The position numbers were made by a program, and so were the translations under genes. 64,000 bases of DNA, taken from Plectrocnemia conspersa (taxonomy: Eukaryota; Arthropoda; Insecta; Trichoptera; Polycentropodidae). Of this stretch, positions 38,641 through 51,229 are shown piece after piece (the first letter of the stretch is position 1; every line of letters begins with the position of its first letter). The notes below the pieces were generated by a model. It saw nothing but the letters and a program-made list of their open reading frames with translations, searched no databases and was not told the DNA's origin. The stretch is taken from positions 930,001-994,000 of the forward strand of contig VTFK01000292.1 of the NCBI GenBank assembly GCA_009617715.1. Reading direction: 5' to 3'.

Positions 38641-39303
38641 AATCTTATTAAGAAAACAAAGCAGAGAGCGATGATTTATTTTTAAGATATGTATGGGTGT
38701 GTTTAGAATGGGTCAAAAAAACTTATGTTTGTTTATTGTTAAACATTAGTTTTAAAAAATTATTAAACCGTTAATATTAAAAATATATATATTAAATAAA
38801 AACATATTAATTAATTTATGTTTTTTAAAATAAATTTAGGATTTTTTATTATATGATCAAATGTTTGCTTTAAAACGTGTGCTTTATATTATTATTTGGT
38901 AAAACTCAGCATATTTGCAATTATGTTTGTTTAATGTTATGTTAAGCAAATGTAACATGTGTGGTTTAATGTGAAAATTATATGAATGCATTGATTGATG
39001 TTTTTGTATTCTCATTTACCATACATCTATTTATTTATTACCAATTCAAGGAACTATCGTATTCAATTCACATACCCACACACACACACTTATGTATGTA
39101 TATATAAAAAATATCCGAATGAAAGATACAAAGCTTTGAAAAGCTCTGATATTGTCTGTCTAAGATAATTGTTGAAAAAAGGTTAATTTTAGACTCAATA
39201 GCCAGTTTGTTTTTTGTATTTAAAAACCAATTTTAATGGCCTCTCAAAAAAAATATATGTTGTATTGAATTATTAGTTTATTATTCACTTATCATCATAA
39301 TTG

Positions 39304-39424
39304 TTAGTCCGACAATCTAAGATGAGTAATTGCCTCATCCAAGATTTTTCTCCATTTCTTCCGGTACTGCGCAAGGTTTTTCCAGTCGCCCCTTTTACGC
39401 CCTTCAACCTCTATAAATTTTGTT
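39304..39424 (-). mobile_element. RTE-type LINE ORF C-terminal remnant
   Basis: The minus strand is open to a stop at 39306-39304. It reads EVEGRKRGDW, then QYRKKWRKILDEA. This matches the C-terminal EGRRRRGRP...DR-x-x-WR-x-I-x-x-EA block of RTE-like LINEs, with the middle deleted. About 39 residues survive in one frame. Confidence 0.5.
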
Positions 39425-40004
39425 TATCTAAATAATAAACACAAATATACCCTTATATTTTACTATTAAATAGAGTTTTATATAATTAATATTTTTTTTA
39501 TAAACCGATTTAATCAAAAAATATATTGAGAAATATTTTATTGCATAGCAGAGCAGCACAAATTTATGATATATTCAGCTTAAAAAGTTGGTTATGATAA
39601 ACTGTTGTTAATGTATGTTATTTTTTAGGTTTAAAAATATGGTTTACTAAAACATTTCTGTTCTTTGAAACCGTATTAATATAAAAGTCATTGCATTTAT
39701 GACTAATATGATTAATTTTATAATGATTGACGAAGTAGGATATTTGTATTTGTATTTTACAGCAAACATTTTTTTTAATATGGGAGAAAGAAATAGTAAA
39801 GAAGCTAATAGATAACATATTTAAACTAGTGCATAACATATTTTAAATATTTATATATTTTATAGCAAACATATAATTGCAGTGTAAATTACTAAATTAA
39901 AGTATATAGGATCACAAATAACTATTTTAAAGTTAAATTAATAATAACATGAGGTGTCGTGACGAAAAAGCTTTCAATTATTTCGCTAATTATATAGAAG
40001 GGTT

Positions 40005-40080
40005 AGACTGACGCGCCTGTCCACGTCGCGCCTGTGACACACGACCGACGTCACGTGACGACACGTGACAGCTGGAATAA
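40005..40080. promoter_or_regulatory. E-box cluster in a CpG-rich patch
   Basis: A palindromic gtcacgtgac (40050-40059) is followed ten bases later by a second cacgtg (40062-40067) and then cagctg (40069-40074). A CRE-like gacgtcac overlaps the first. Two cacgtg cores one helical turn apart suggest paired binding of bHLH-type factors. Function is inferred from motif arrangement only. Confidence 0.4.
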
Positions 40081-40819
40081 TTGCGAGTACACATACATTA
40101 ATCGAACGGCATTTAATAGTTAAATAATACCGACGTCATAATTCAGCCTAACTATCCAACTAATTACGTATGCAAAACTCGCATTGTGTGTATGTGTACC
40201 TGCTAACTGCCGTTTTAACCGAGTTCCAATTGCGTGGTTACTGTTTCGAGGCACTTGCGGTTGACATCAGGAAATCCGAAAAATATATGTTAATATTTTT
40301 TGATGTACTTATTAATATTTATAATATATATGAACAAAAAAACAGATTTTTATTTATGCATAATTAAATTTCTACTAAGTTAAAAAATAATTTTAACGAA
40401 GAAGAAAAGTAGTGATTATTGATTGTTTGAAGGTCAGTTAAATTGTGATTTAAAAATTTACTAATTCAACTATAGAATTATATGCTTATTTATTATATTT
40501 ACTAAAATTATTTTATAGCCTAAATAAAAAAGAATTAAATATACAGTCTTACCATGTGAAAAATATTTTTTTTAAAGAATTTAATGTTTCTAAACAATTT
40601 ACAATTAGCTGACATTTTTGAGACGCTTTCGATTATAAAACGCACCCCTGAATTCAGAGTGCGCAAAACATAAAAAAAACATGCGTCTTAAAATCGATTA
40701 AATGCGGTATTATTTTTAATTAAAATAGTTGAATTTGATTTAATAGCACTTTATATACTTATTTTTATAACACCCCTTTTTCGTTGTACCCTATGGTTAT
40801 TTCTTAATTAAAGAGCCTT

Positions 40820-41060
40820 TTTTCTAACTACGCCACTGCCGAGTTCTCTTCGTGTTCGTATCCGCATCATCCCGCCGTATATGGCTTCCGTAACATTGCA
40901 CAATTTTAAATGGTTTTCTTTGTTTCTTACTGGGCGGGTAAAATGCGCGTTTTCCATGAAGGTCACGGAAATAATGCGCTGGAAATGGAAATGGCCGATA
41001 AGCGGGAGACATTAACTGGCGAGTCTTGGTAATGTACCTACGATGGTCGTGCGCGTTCAT
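40820..41060. promoter_or_regulatory. GC-elevated non-coding island
   Basis: A unique, CpG-bearing block (actgccgagttctcttcgtg at about 40836, aaatgcgcgttttccatg at about 40940). The 78-codon minus-strand frame has no motif. Confidence 0.27.
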
Positions 41061-41899
41061 ATTATTACGTTTTTTTAGTGTACTAAGAAAGAATTTTATA
41101 TTACGTCGTTTCAGGTAAAAAAAATATATGCCCCACTAAGTTAATATACGATAAATACTAACAGTCATTGTCAAATGATGTTATCAATTCATTATTATTT
41201 AAAACGTATTAGTTTCAATGTTTAGTTGAGTTAATACATCCATTTAAAGTGCAGCTCTTATTGATTATGATTATAATGAATCTACATTTATATAGTGAAA
41301 GTGGTTTTATGTTATGATAGTTTGTTTTTATATTTATATTTATGTTTGTAAAAAAAAAATAAAATGTATGAGCTAATAATCTGGTTCACTAAGGCGCGGA
41401 AAATCAAAAGGCCGAGCAGGCCTAACCACCATATGTGTAGTATAATTTTTACATTTAAACGAACCTCAATTTGTTGTATATATATATTATATTTAATAAA
41501 ATGAAATTATTTTAATGCTAAAAATTTTTAATAATAATTTATATCAATAAAATATGGTTTTTAATATTATTTATAGTGTTTAGTTTATATAATATTAAAA
41601 ATAGATTTAGGATATTTATTTATATACACATAAATATTAAACATTAGTTAATTTAAGCTTAAAAAATTCTAGATTTGACATTTACCTTTTAGGTTAAAAA
41701 TAAAATGTATTACCTACAAAAAATTTAATCAAACATAATTACAGAGCAAAATTCAACCGTGTATTAAAAATATTTTTAACAAATAAATTTGTTTTGAAAT
41801 TTTATCCAAACTGTATATACTTATTAGAAAATTTTTTATTTAATTGCCTAAATATTTATTATGTTAAATATTTATAATTCATCAAGCATAATCCACTTG

Positions 41900-42660
41900 A
41901 TGCTTAAAATGTTAAACAAATATTCAAAAAAACTAAAAGTTTCTTATACTCTTCATCTTTAAGGATGTACATAATTATATCATTAACTATGTCTCTACAA
42001 CCAGTTTTATATTTTTCATCAACTAAAAACTTTAAATCTGTAAATTGTTCCAATATTTTGTTTAAATACTTTTCATCATTATTTTTATTTAAATGCACAT
42101 AGTTTTTCTTAATGTTTTTCTTAGCTTTCTATTTACATGTCTTGTTCGGGAAAACTTTTAATTAAGTCATAGCATAGCAATTTAATAAATTAAAGAATTC
42201 TAGAAGTGTCTATATTATTATTAGAATTTAAAGAATTTAAATTAATTTTAAATAATTGATTTTCTAAATCATTTTTTACTTTTCTAATTTTAAGCGTCAA
42301 ATCGCTCTTTAGTATTTTTTTGAATAAAATTAGTAATTCTCCAAATACATTGTGTAATATCATACATACCACTTAACATTGCGAATTTTCTAGATAGTTC
42401 AAGAAATATTTATATTAAGATTGTTATTTACATTATTTTATTAAAATAACATAATTTCTTTACAGAGAGTTTTATTTAGAGAGCCTAGGTAAACTTAATA
42501 ATATAACATCAATATCTTAAATTTCAGAAAATTCTTTAGGTGTTTCAGTTCATACAGATGACTCGCTGAACATTGTATATATTGTCCGTGAAAGTGTTTC
42601 TATTTCTTTAATTATAGACATCCGCTTCTAGGGGTCCTCTATTCCTAATTTTTTTGATAT
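41900..42660 (-). pseudogene. Decayed unidentified reading frame
   Basis: Several minus-strand segments (42372-42190, 42098-41904 and pieces upstream to about 42640) look more protein-like than the AT-rich background. They are Lys/Glu/Asp-rich and helix-friendly, with few of the Tyr/Phe runs typical of chance frames. They are separated by stops and frame changes, as in an eroded gene of at least 200 codons. I do not recognise a family. A transposon, an integrated viral gene or chance are all possible. It lies inside the dpr intron, antisense to it. Confidence 0.3.
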
Positions 42661-44300
42661 ATACAGTGCTGTTTACAATATAATATTACAAAAACTCTGT
42701 TAGAAGTAAACAAAATATTTTTTGTAAATTGATATAATTTTAATATATATTTTATTTATTTGACTAACTATTGTATACATAGAGTAAAGAATGTATAAAT
42801 ATTCAATGTTTCATCTACTATGAAGCAATGAAATACAGATGGTTTTTATTTCATCAAAACAAATTCAAAGGCATAATTTTTTACTACGCCAAAAATTGGA
42901 TATATTATTATATTATTTTCCAATAGGATCATGTAAACTACTGATATTTATTTTGATTATTTTAAACCCATTTAAATTATTTAAATAAAATAAAAGATTA
43001 AATTTTCAATAAAAAAAATATGTGGAATTAAAGTATTATTAAGATTAGTCCTAAAGTCTTAAAAAAAATTTTCATTATAATTTTAAATTTTTGTGTGTAG
43101 TTCAATACAAAACATAGCTAGTTAAATCGTTAAATTGTTTTTAAAAATATATTTTTAATAAACTGAATTTTAATAAAATTACTAAAATAATTTTAATTAT
43201 GTCTCAAATAATGCAAACAATTAATTAACTATAAATACATATTAATTTCACACCCAACTAATATTTGAAAAACAACTAATAAAAACAAAAATTATTATAA
43301 TGTTTTAGAAATGGAGTATATAAGGTACAAAATTTTAGTCTTTGTGGGCCTAATAGTAGGTAATATGCTTTAAAATACAATTAAGATCCTGCTTAAAAAA
43401 ATTTAAACTTAGATTAAATAGTCACCTATTTTAAACTATAAATATTGCAAAATCAAAAAAAAGGTTTAAATTTTTTTTATAATTTTATGACAATTACTCA
43501 TCATTAGCTAATTGTCTATATACCAAATATTTAAATAAAATAATATTTGAATTTTGAGAAGCTTAAAATTCCTGAAGAAAAACATTCACATATAAATTTC
43601 GTTCCTTTTTTTAATTTAAAGCGATAGCAAGAAAAAGCTTCTCATAAAAAGAAGGCAAATAACTTTTAACCGGAAAAAAATTAATAATATTACTTATGAA
43701 CGTAACAGTATCAAATTATTTTTTTTAGTTATTAAATTATTAAGCCCAATACATCGCATTTGTATAATTGTGAATAAAACCCTGATTCAATACTTCTTAT
43801 AAATTTTATTGAAAATATGTATAATATTTTGATATGATATTAATGTATAAATTATATATATTTTTTTAAAAGTATGCGTTAATTTATATTGAATAAGAAC
43901 TCATTATTTAATTTATTTATATTATTTTTTTAAGATAAAGTAAAAAATTTAAAACATACATATGTATGTCAAACATATTTAAAAAAAAAATATTAAAGTA
44001 AAATAAGAAATAATAAATTAAATGAAAAATTAATATAAAAACAATATTTTTGATTAACTGACTAAAGATATTGAATATGTAAAAAGGTTGATTGTATTAC
44101 AAATTTTAGATGAAGTCCGAACGGAACTAAGCTTAACAGGATATAAAAAATAAGCTTTAATATGGTAATAGAATAATCATCAATATTTGATTGTGATAAG
44201 TTGATGACCAAACTTATCGTGGTTTTATCATACATTTTTTTTATTTTAAAATATATTTAAATGGTATTTTTTTAAAAAGTTATCTTGATTGAAGGAGTGA
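42660..44300. other. AT-rich intronic sequence, nothing recognised
   Basis: Very A/T-rich. No frames, repeats or RNA genes were seen. Confidence 0.5.
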
Positions 44301-44307
44301 GATCACT

Positions 44308-44319
44308 GCGCGGCCGCGC
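44308..44319. other. 12-bp all-GC palindrome
   Basis: gcgcggccgcgc is a perfect palindrome in an otherwise AT-rich region, followed by acgcgcc. No function is evident; it may be the edge of an old GC-rich insertion. Confidence 0.4.
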
Positions 44320-44485
44320 ACGCGCCTAGCTTAGAGGTAACATTGATAAGTGCCATGATAAGGAAAAAATACTTTGAGCACTGATAAAGAGTTGGATGGA
44401 TGCGGTATATTCGCAAGATTAATTCAGATAGCAACATAACACTAGAATAGCATATACTATAATATATAACCATCCTCAACAAATA

Positions 44486-44880
44486 ATGGTTTTAGCTCAC
44501 ACCCAAGAAACGATTGATGAACTAACATTCAAGAATGTGCTGAGAGCCGTAAAAAGGCTAGAGAATAATATTATACATAACCAGAAAGTGATGGTATACC
44601 AGAAGAATATTTTAATTACAGCGAAACACAAATATGGAAAAAGGAAGAAATCCGTGAAAAATAAAATAAAAGGATCATATTTCTTGTTCCAAAAAAAGGA
44701 GGCTCACTCCTGTGCGAGAACTAGTTACCGTAAAAAATACTGTCATATATAATTTTTGAGAGACTCCTACTTCACGACTTCTTAATTGTGGAAAAATATC
44801 AATGCGGGTTTGTACAAGGCCGCTTCACAATCGACCAGATTCACTCACTACGACACATAGTAAAATATATAAAGGTCTAA
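44486..44880 (+). mobile_element. Decayed RTE-type LINE, start of the RT domain
   Basis: The + strand first gives an AVKRLENN-like block (family: AI-x-x-LKNNKA). QIWKKEEI follows (about 44629-44652), then FLVPKKGGSLLCEN (about 44681-44722; family: V-P-x-x-KKGD-x-x-x-C-x-NYR). EKYQCGFVQGRFTIDQIHSLRHI then lies at about 44788-44856, matching the RT motif EYQ-x-GFR-x-GRST-x-DQI-x-x-LRQI. Stops and a frame shift separate them. It is the only clear LINE protein remnant in the large intron oriented with the host gene. Confidence 0.65.
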
Positions 44881-44939
44881 ACTGATCATATAAATACAAT
44901 AGCTTACAATTTATAAAAAAATAAACTTAGATTTTTAGT

Positions 44940-45030
44940 GCTATTACAATGCTCACTTGTATGTGTTATGTGTTGCCCCATTAACACGTATTGTGCTTAC
45001 GCTGAAAAATATATAAATAAATATATATAC
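44940..45030 (+). repeat. Possible third copy of the SINE-type 3' end
   Basis: acgtattgtgcttacgctg (44986-45004), then an AAATA-rich tail (aatatataaataaatata), resembles the ends at 11509 and 52083. It is more diverged and could be chance, or could be a tail shared with the adjacent RTE fragment. Confidence 0.25.
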
Positions 45031-45044
45031 ATTTTAATTATGTC

Positions 45045-45185
45045 ATGTCCCTCTTCGTCCTATCTCATGTCTCAACAATAACCCAGCGAGGTGCAAAGAT
45101 CTTCCTATAACCTTTCTCTCGAATCTGTCAAGACGCTGCTTATCCCTCACCGACATTTCAATGCTCGCCCAACTTATAACTATAT
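45045..45185 (-). mobile_element. RTE-type LINE remnant
   Basis: The minus strand reads SWASIEMSVRDKQRLDRFERKVIGRS over about 45180-45100. This resembles the family block W-T-x-x-x-DE-x-RL-x-x-FERKVLRRI. It runs opposite to the RTE fragment at 44486-44880, so the two come from separate insertions or a rearranged one. Confidence 0.5.
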
Positions 45186-45189
45186 AATA

Positions 45190-46190
45190 TTATACATAAA
45201 TAACGATATTTCTGTATGAATAGTTAATGGTATCATTACAATGTAAAATTATTTTAAAACTTATAATTAAGACCTCTGTAGTATTTTTATATTGTTTGAT
45301 TTCAGTTATAAGCTTTAATATTTGCTGTTAAGACTTGTATTCAAACATACAAAAAATATATATGTGATAGGCGTATATAATCTTTCCAGCAAGTATAACA
45401 TAATTTATTATGTACCAACACTAAATCTAAAATACACATAGTATATAAATACATATAAAAAGTACATTAAAGCTAACGAGGGTGTAAAGTACTCCCGTGC
45501 GTTAGATAAGATAAGATATTTTCGTATATCTCGCATCGCAACATATCCTCATATAGTATTTTTTTTAACACACTACTAACTTCCTCTCAATTTTTGTTAA
45601 GAAAGTAAACTAAAGCATTTATTTTATTTTAGCATATTTAGTTAATCATGTAATTATTTTAACGATAATGTGCACACAGCAAATTAAATAGCCCGATTAA
45701 TATTACGTCATATGGATTTTATATTAAATTTCCAAACGGCAAATACACACGATTTTTTCTTATCGTGATTTTGAAGTTTTACTTAAAAATCGTGGCCAGT
45801 GATGTAATTATTACAGCACTGATTATTTTAAACGTTTAACTTGACAGTAAAATTATGGCTTTTTGAGTAAATATATTAGTGTAAAGAAGGAAAAGGAAAC
45901 CTTTTATGCATTTATAAAATTAAATTGATTGATTTGCCGCAATATTACCAAGTAATATACAAAACAACTTATAAAAATAATAGTATAAATTTCAATATCA
46001 CTTAAATTATAATTTTTAATATCTTTATGGCTATATTTGCTGCTTTGGCAATTAAATGTTATATATAAATATTCAATTAAATTTGTAAAAATAATTTTTA
46101 TTTATCTTAATTTTTTTTAATCACACATAATGCTTAATAAAATAAAATATTTTTAACACGTTAAGGTTTTATGATTTATAACAACGTTTA
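45190..46190. other. AT-rich intronic sequence, nothing recognised
   Basis: A minor complex patch at 45470-45560 (ctaacgagggtgtaaagtac) only. No gene was seen. Confidence 0.45.
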
Positions 46191-46206
46191 TTGTTATTTA
46201 TATATG

Positions 46207-46290
<84 letters not shown>

Positions 46291-46350
46291 ATATATATAT
46301 ATTGTTATTTATATATGTATATATATATATATATATATATAAAATAAATA
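46191..46350. repeat. (TA)n microsatellite containing a 111-bp duplication
   Basis: Long TA runs are bounded by two copies of ttgttatttatatatgta, starting at 46191 and 46302. The tract therefore contains a duplicated unit and not only a simple repeat. Length may be unreliable in assemblies. Confidence 0.85.
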
Positions 46351-46899
46351 ATAAGAGGGTAAAAAATATCAAAAATCATATATCAACATAAATTTATCAT
46401 ATCATGTGAGTTTTTTAACTCAAAGAAAAATCTAAATGACCTTAATAATTAAGATATTTTTGATTTTTTACAAATTTTTAACCAGTTTTTAATAACATGC
46501 ACCTAAACTTTTGGCTTATAATCTGGTTTTTATACTTAAAACAATTCAAAATGTCATTAAAAATATGTTTCTTTCCTGATTTTTTACAAGCATAATCTGT
46601 TTAAAAATTAATAAATGTAGTTTTTTATTATATATAAATTAAAAATACAAAAAAAATATAGTAGTTTACTATAAAAAGGTAAAATTCAAAATTTTGCTTC
46701 AAAATAGAACAGTTAAAAACATCAAAGTTTAATATAAAAATTCAGACTTTTTTAATTGCCCGAAATTACTTCTAGTACCTGTTCTAGAGTTTTCGTGCGA
46801 TTTGAATCTTTTTCTCACACATATGCAAACATGTTATAAGTTTGCATAATGTATATTTTGCTAATTTTTAGCAAGCCAAACGACTATTTGTCACGTGAT

Positions 46900-47420
46900 G
46901 TAAAATACATAGAAATAGATCGCAAGAAGACGGGTGTCGGTCCCTAGAGCAAAAAAATTATGAGGCATTATTTGCCCTTGTTCCTTTTGAAAATCATCAA
47001 CCGACACCACTCACATAGATAATGCTTAAAATCTCTGGAGAGTCGTATAACGCAGACGGGGAAAGCAGCGAAGCTCATCGATCGTTGCAAAAGAAGCTTT
47101 AATATACAAGAAAAATGAAAGCTCGCGCGAGTGCAGAAAAATCTCGACGCATTTTTTCATTATATAAAATAAAAGGTCATTAGATTCACTGTTGAAATTC
47201 TTTAGATGCATACATATAAATATTAAAAGCAATAAATGTAAAAGTATTATTCGTGTGTTCTTGTGTGATGTTTTCTTATTGTTTATATAAAATACGGTTA
47301 TAATTAATCGCGATTATGAAAGCAATCGCACGCGATACAAAGTCTTAAGTTAACGTTTCACGTTAATAAAGCGGCCCCAATGCTAAATTGCTTTTCGCAA
47401 AGCATCAATCATGAGTTATA
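46900..47420. promoter_or_regulatory. GC-elevated non-coding island
   Basis: CpG-bearing unique sequence (gaagacgggtgtcggtcc at about 46925, aaagctcgcgcgagtgc at about 47117, taatcgcgattatg at about 47305). Regulatory candidate. Confidence 0.28.
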
Positions 47421-48640
47421 AAACTAGATTATAATATGTATATTGTATTAATAAAATATACATTATATAATAAAAACGAAATTACTTTATTATACTATAT
47501 TATATTTATAATTTTCATTATAATTGCTATTTAATACATTTTTAAATGTGGAGCATAGTACACTATACATTTCTTATATAAGAGTTAAAATGCATTTCAG
47601 TGGTTAAAAATATTTTAGTCCCTAATCGCTAAGAAAATATTTTTTATCCTTTGAGAATTTCTTTAAAATAAAGTGCTTTATGTAGAAAACGCTTTCGGTC
47701 AATTTAAAGTTTTAAAACAAGCATTGTTGCAATGACCACAGTAAGAGCAAGTTAAACATTTTGGGAGTGAAAGTCCACTACATTTTTATACATCTAGCTT
47801 TTGCCTTTTATCTTTTATTTAATTTATATTATATTATATATTTGATCAATGCATAGTTTTATGATGATGAATTTATCAAAGCATTTAGAAATTTTATTTA
47901 ATTAAATTATTTATTGAAATTAAAAAAAGAGATAACATTTATAAATTTTATTGATATGGTGATAGCTAAGATATATAAAAGGACAATGAAATTTAAATAT
48001 TATTATAAATCGTTATATATCAAATATTTTTTTATGTAGTATTATTAAAATTTTAATCCTGAAAGGTGCAACTTTTAATATGTATGATTAAAATGAACTT
48101 ATTTATTAATATAAAAGAAGTAAAGTAATATTTTTTATTATTATACATATTTTATTATATAAAATATATTTTTTTTTTAAAATATACATCTAATAGTAAT
48201 CCATCAAAGTGACATTTTGTTGACAGTCGTTTTAAGAACTGATTCGTCCAATGGGAATTTAATCCGTACATTTTGATTTTGGTTAATAACTTTATGGCAC
48301 CTTTATTTGAACATAAAATTTATATTTTGATGTGTCTATTATATTAATTATTATTAAACATTATATTATTTTATAAATTACCTTACCAAAAATTTTTTAC
48401 ACTTACTAATGTAATAACAATATTGTATGTATTTATATATGTTTTTATTATTATAATAAATATAATATTATCCTATTAAAAGTAGTGTTAATTTTAACAA
48501 AATGTTGGTTCAGCTTAATCGAACAAAACCCAGATTAAGTTCGAAGCTCTTCATATGGTTAAAGTTTAAAATTGTACAATGTAGAGGGTTCAAGAGCGTT
48601 GTTTTCAGTTTTGTTTTAGTGTTGCTAAATTACACCCGCG
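47420..48640. other. AT-rich intronic sequence, nothing recognised
   Basis: A/T-run DNA. A slightly more complex patch at 48500-48620 carries no readable motif. Confidence 0.45.
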
Positions 48641-48920
48641 TGTATAGCTTTTAGTAAAAGTGCAAATTTTCTAGAATACGAAAATTACGAAATTGAGGTA
48701 GTGTATTCTACAGGCTCGACATTTTTTCTTTCGTCCTATCGGCGATACGTCAAAAATTTCAGAGGCTTCGATAAATTTTCAACGAACGATAACGAGTCGA
48801 ATTCCGCGATGAGACGCGAACTTTCGACGTGTAAAATGTATATTATATGAATAATTCATGAAGGCAAAATGGTGAATTCCGCGTGTTAATCGAAGCAACT
48901 CGAAAAATGCATTTCAATTC
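48640..48920. promoter_or_regulatory. GC-elevated non-coding island
   Basis: It includes tacacccgcgtgtatagc (about 48631) and gaattccgcgatgagacgcg (about 48800). No frame of note. Confidence 0.25.
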
Positions 48921-49849
48921 GTTTAAACGCCATATATAAAATTTATAAACCTGTTCAAATTAAGCACAATCAATCACTGTTTTATAAATCAGATGTCACT
49001 AAATGCAATAAATTTAAAAAAACTAAATACATATTCATATCAGGCTATTTAAAGTTATGTTGACATTATATATAATTATTACAAAAAAGACGATAAAATA
49101 ATAAATACAGACTATATCAATTATTTTTAGCCAAATATGTTACATGTTTACGATACATCATTATTTGTTACATTAAATAACTTACAAGTAAAAAATTAAA
49201 ATACAAACTAAAGATTATTGGAATTGATTTAGATTCTAAATACTGTTAAATAGTATTGGGTTTTGAGAGAAAAAGTGTGTGACTTTGCAGGTATATAGAC
49301 GCCGGAAAAGCTAGTAACAATTTATTTTTTTGAACATATGTAAATTACCACATATAAATGTGAATGCCGCTATCAGGCGATGGATTTGAAAAAGTCTTTG
49401 CTGGCATGTCGAGTTGTATTATTATCGGCTGTGTATCGAGTTGTATTTCGTAGAATAGATAAGATATGTGTATTTATTTATTATAAAAATCTCTAAAACT
49501 CATTTAGAATTATTAAATAATAATATCTAAGCGTGTTGAATACATTAATTAAGGACTTTCATATATTGTTTTTCATATTTTTATTGTTAAAAAATAGTTA
49601 AAAACCTATGTTAATAAAACTATAACTCAAGTCTATCTTTTCACTACGTTTACACTTGAGCGATTCTATACCAATAAATATCTAGAGGTCATCTATTCCA
49701 CAGTAAAATTCATGACAAAAAATGCTTTTATTACCGCAATTAAAATCTGAGTATCATTTATTGATGCGATTTTCGACACAGTTGATTTATAAGGCGCATT
49801 AAAAAAATCATGGAGCTAGATGGCTTATTAACATCGTTTAAAAGCAAGC

Positions 49850-50360
49850 AGAGCGTGAAGGAGATAGACCTTAGATAAGGCTGAAATTGTAAAAAATGGG
49901 TCCGTTAATTCAGAAAACATTTTGGATAACGGTGCGAGCGATAATATTATTTCGCAACCACTGGACGTTCGTTGACCCACGCCCTCTTTAATTTATCGTT
50001 TGTGCGAAAATTAAATTCGCGTAAGAGTTGGCACGGGGCCTTTATCGAAAATTGAAATATGAAGTGTAAGATAAGCGCAAGATGGGAATTTTTTTTTTAA
50101 TATTCGTTTATTTATATTTATTCTCCGTTTCCTTCCGGCACTTATTCGGCCCCGGCCACCTCAGTTTTCCTCAGTTCTCCTCAGGGAAATTCGGAGCATG
50201 AGCGTTATCGCGGCGTATTAATTATGGCCTAAAGCGTGCTTATTACGGCCGCATACATATTTTATGAGATTTGTATGATTATTTTATGTATCAGTGATGA
50301 GTATACTCCGGATCGGCTTTCGCGAAAATTCTATTCCGTCACTTTAAATATTGAATAATT
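49850..50360. promoter_or_regulatory. GC-elevated island with a CCTCAG triplet repeat
   Basis: Unique CpG-bearing sequence. Three CCTCAG units about 10 bp apart lie at 50159-50184, just after a cggccccggccacc block. A homeodomain-type taattatgg core lies at about 50219. No coding signal. One of the stronger compositional candidates for an enhancer. Confidence 0.32.
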
Positions 50361-51229
50361 TCATTTTCATTTAGAGTGAGAGTTGAAAATGCGAGTGATC
50401 AATGAAGTACTTGTATTTCAGTGTTAAAAAATTACCATAGTGATGAAATTTTAGAATAATTTTCTATATTATATTGATAAAATGATAATTTACAAATATC
50501 TTTTGAAAAATAAATAAAGGTCCCATTTTAAATATGGTGCCTTTTTGAGATCAGACAATACGAAAAAAAAATAATATGATTGTTATAGAAAAATATTAGT
50601 TCTTTATCTTTTATAAAAAAACGACTCATTGCATAAAACACAATAGCCTAATATTTAAAACCGCTATAAATACAATAGTTTATACAAGTATTGCTGTAGT
50701 ATTGAGATTAATATAGACATAAGTTATTTAATGATTGCTAAACACGGTAAAGGAAAATTAAGTATGCATTTAAATAATAAATAGATTACCTTATTTTATT
50801 ACCATAAGTGCAGATTAGTGTTCTGTTCTCCAACGAACATTAACTAACAGTATATTTACTGCATAATAAACTTGTTTACAATTTATACTTAGTTGCCTTT
50901 TAGAAAAGCAATAGTGAGGTGCAACACTATCATGTATATAAGTTATAAATAAGTTTGAATACTGTTTCAAAGTAAATACAATAAAAAAGTTATGCAAAAC
51001 GAAAACTAATAAATATAGAACATATTACAAAATAAGTCCTTTGAATTTACATTTCATTATGTAAATTTTCAATGTTTAACATAATTCTAGTACAAACGAA
51101 ATACCGAAAAACATACATATAACAATGTGCGGGTAAATCGAAAATTTTGTGCAATAAAATTTAATGAAAAGTATATAAAATGAAAATCATGTTTCGTGAT
51201 ATTGACGTTATTATAATTTCCATACTCAC

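Noticed and set aside
46191..46391. 66-codon frame of repeated Tyr-Ile
   Set aside because: It is translation of a TA microsatellite.
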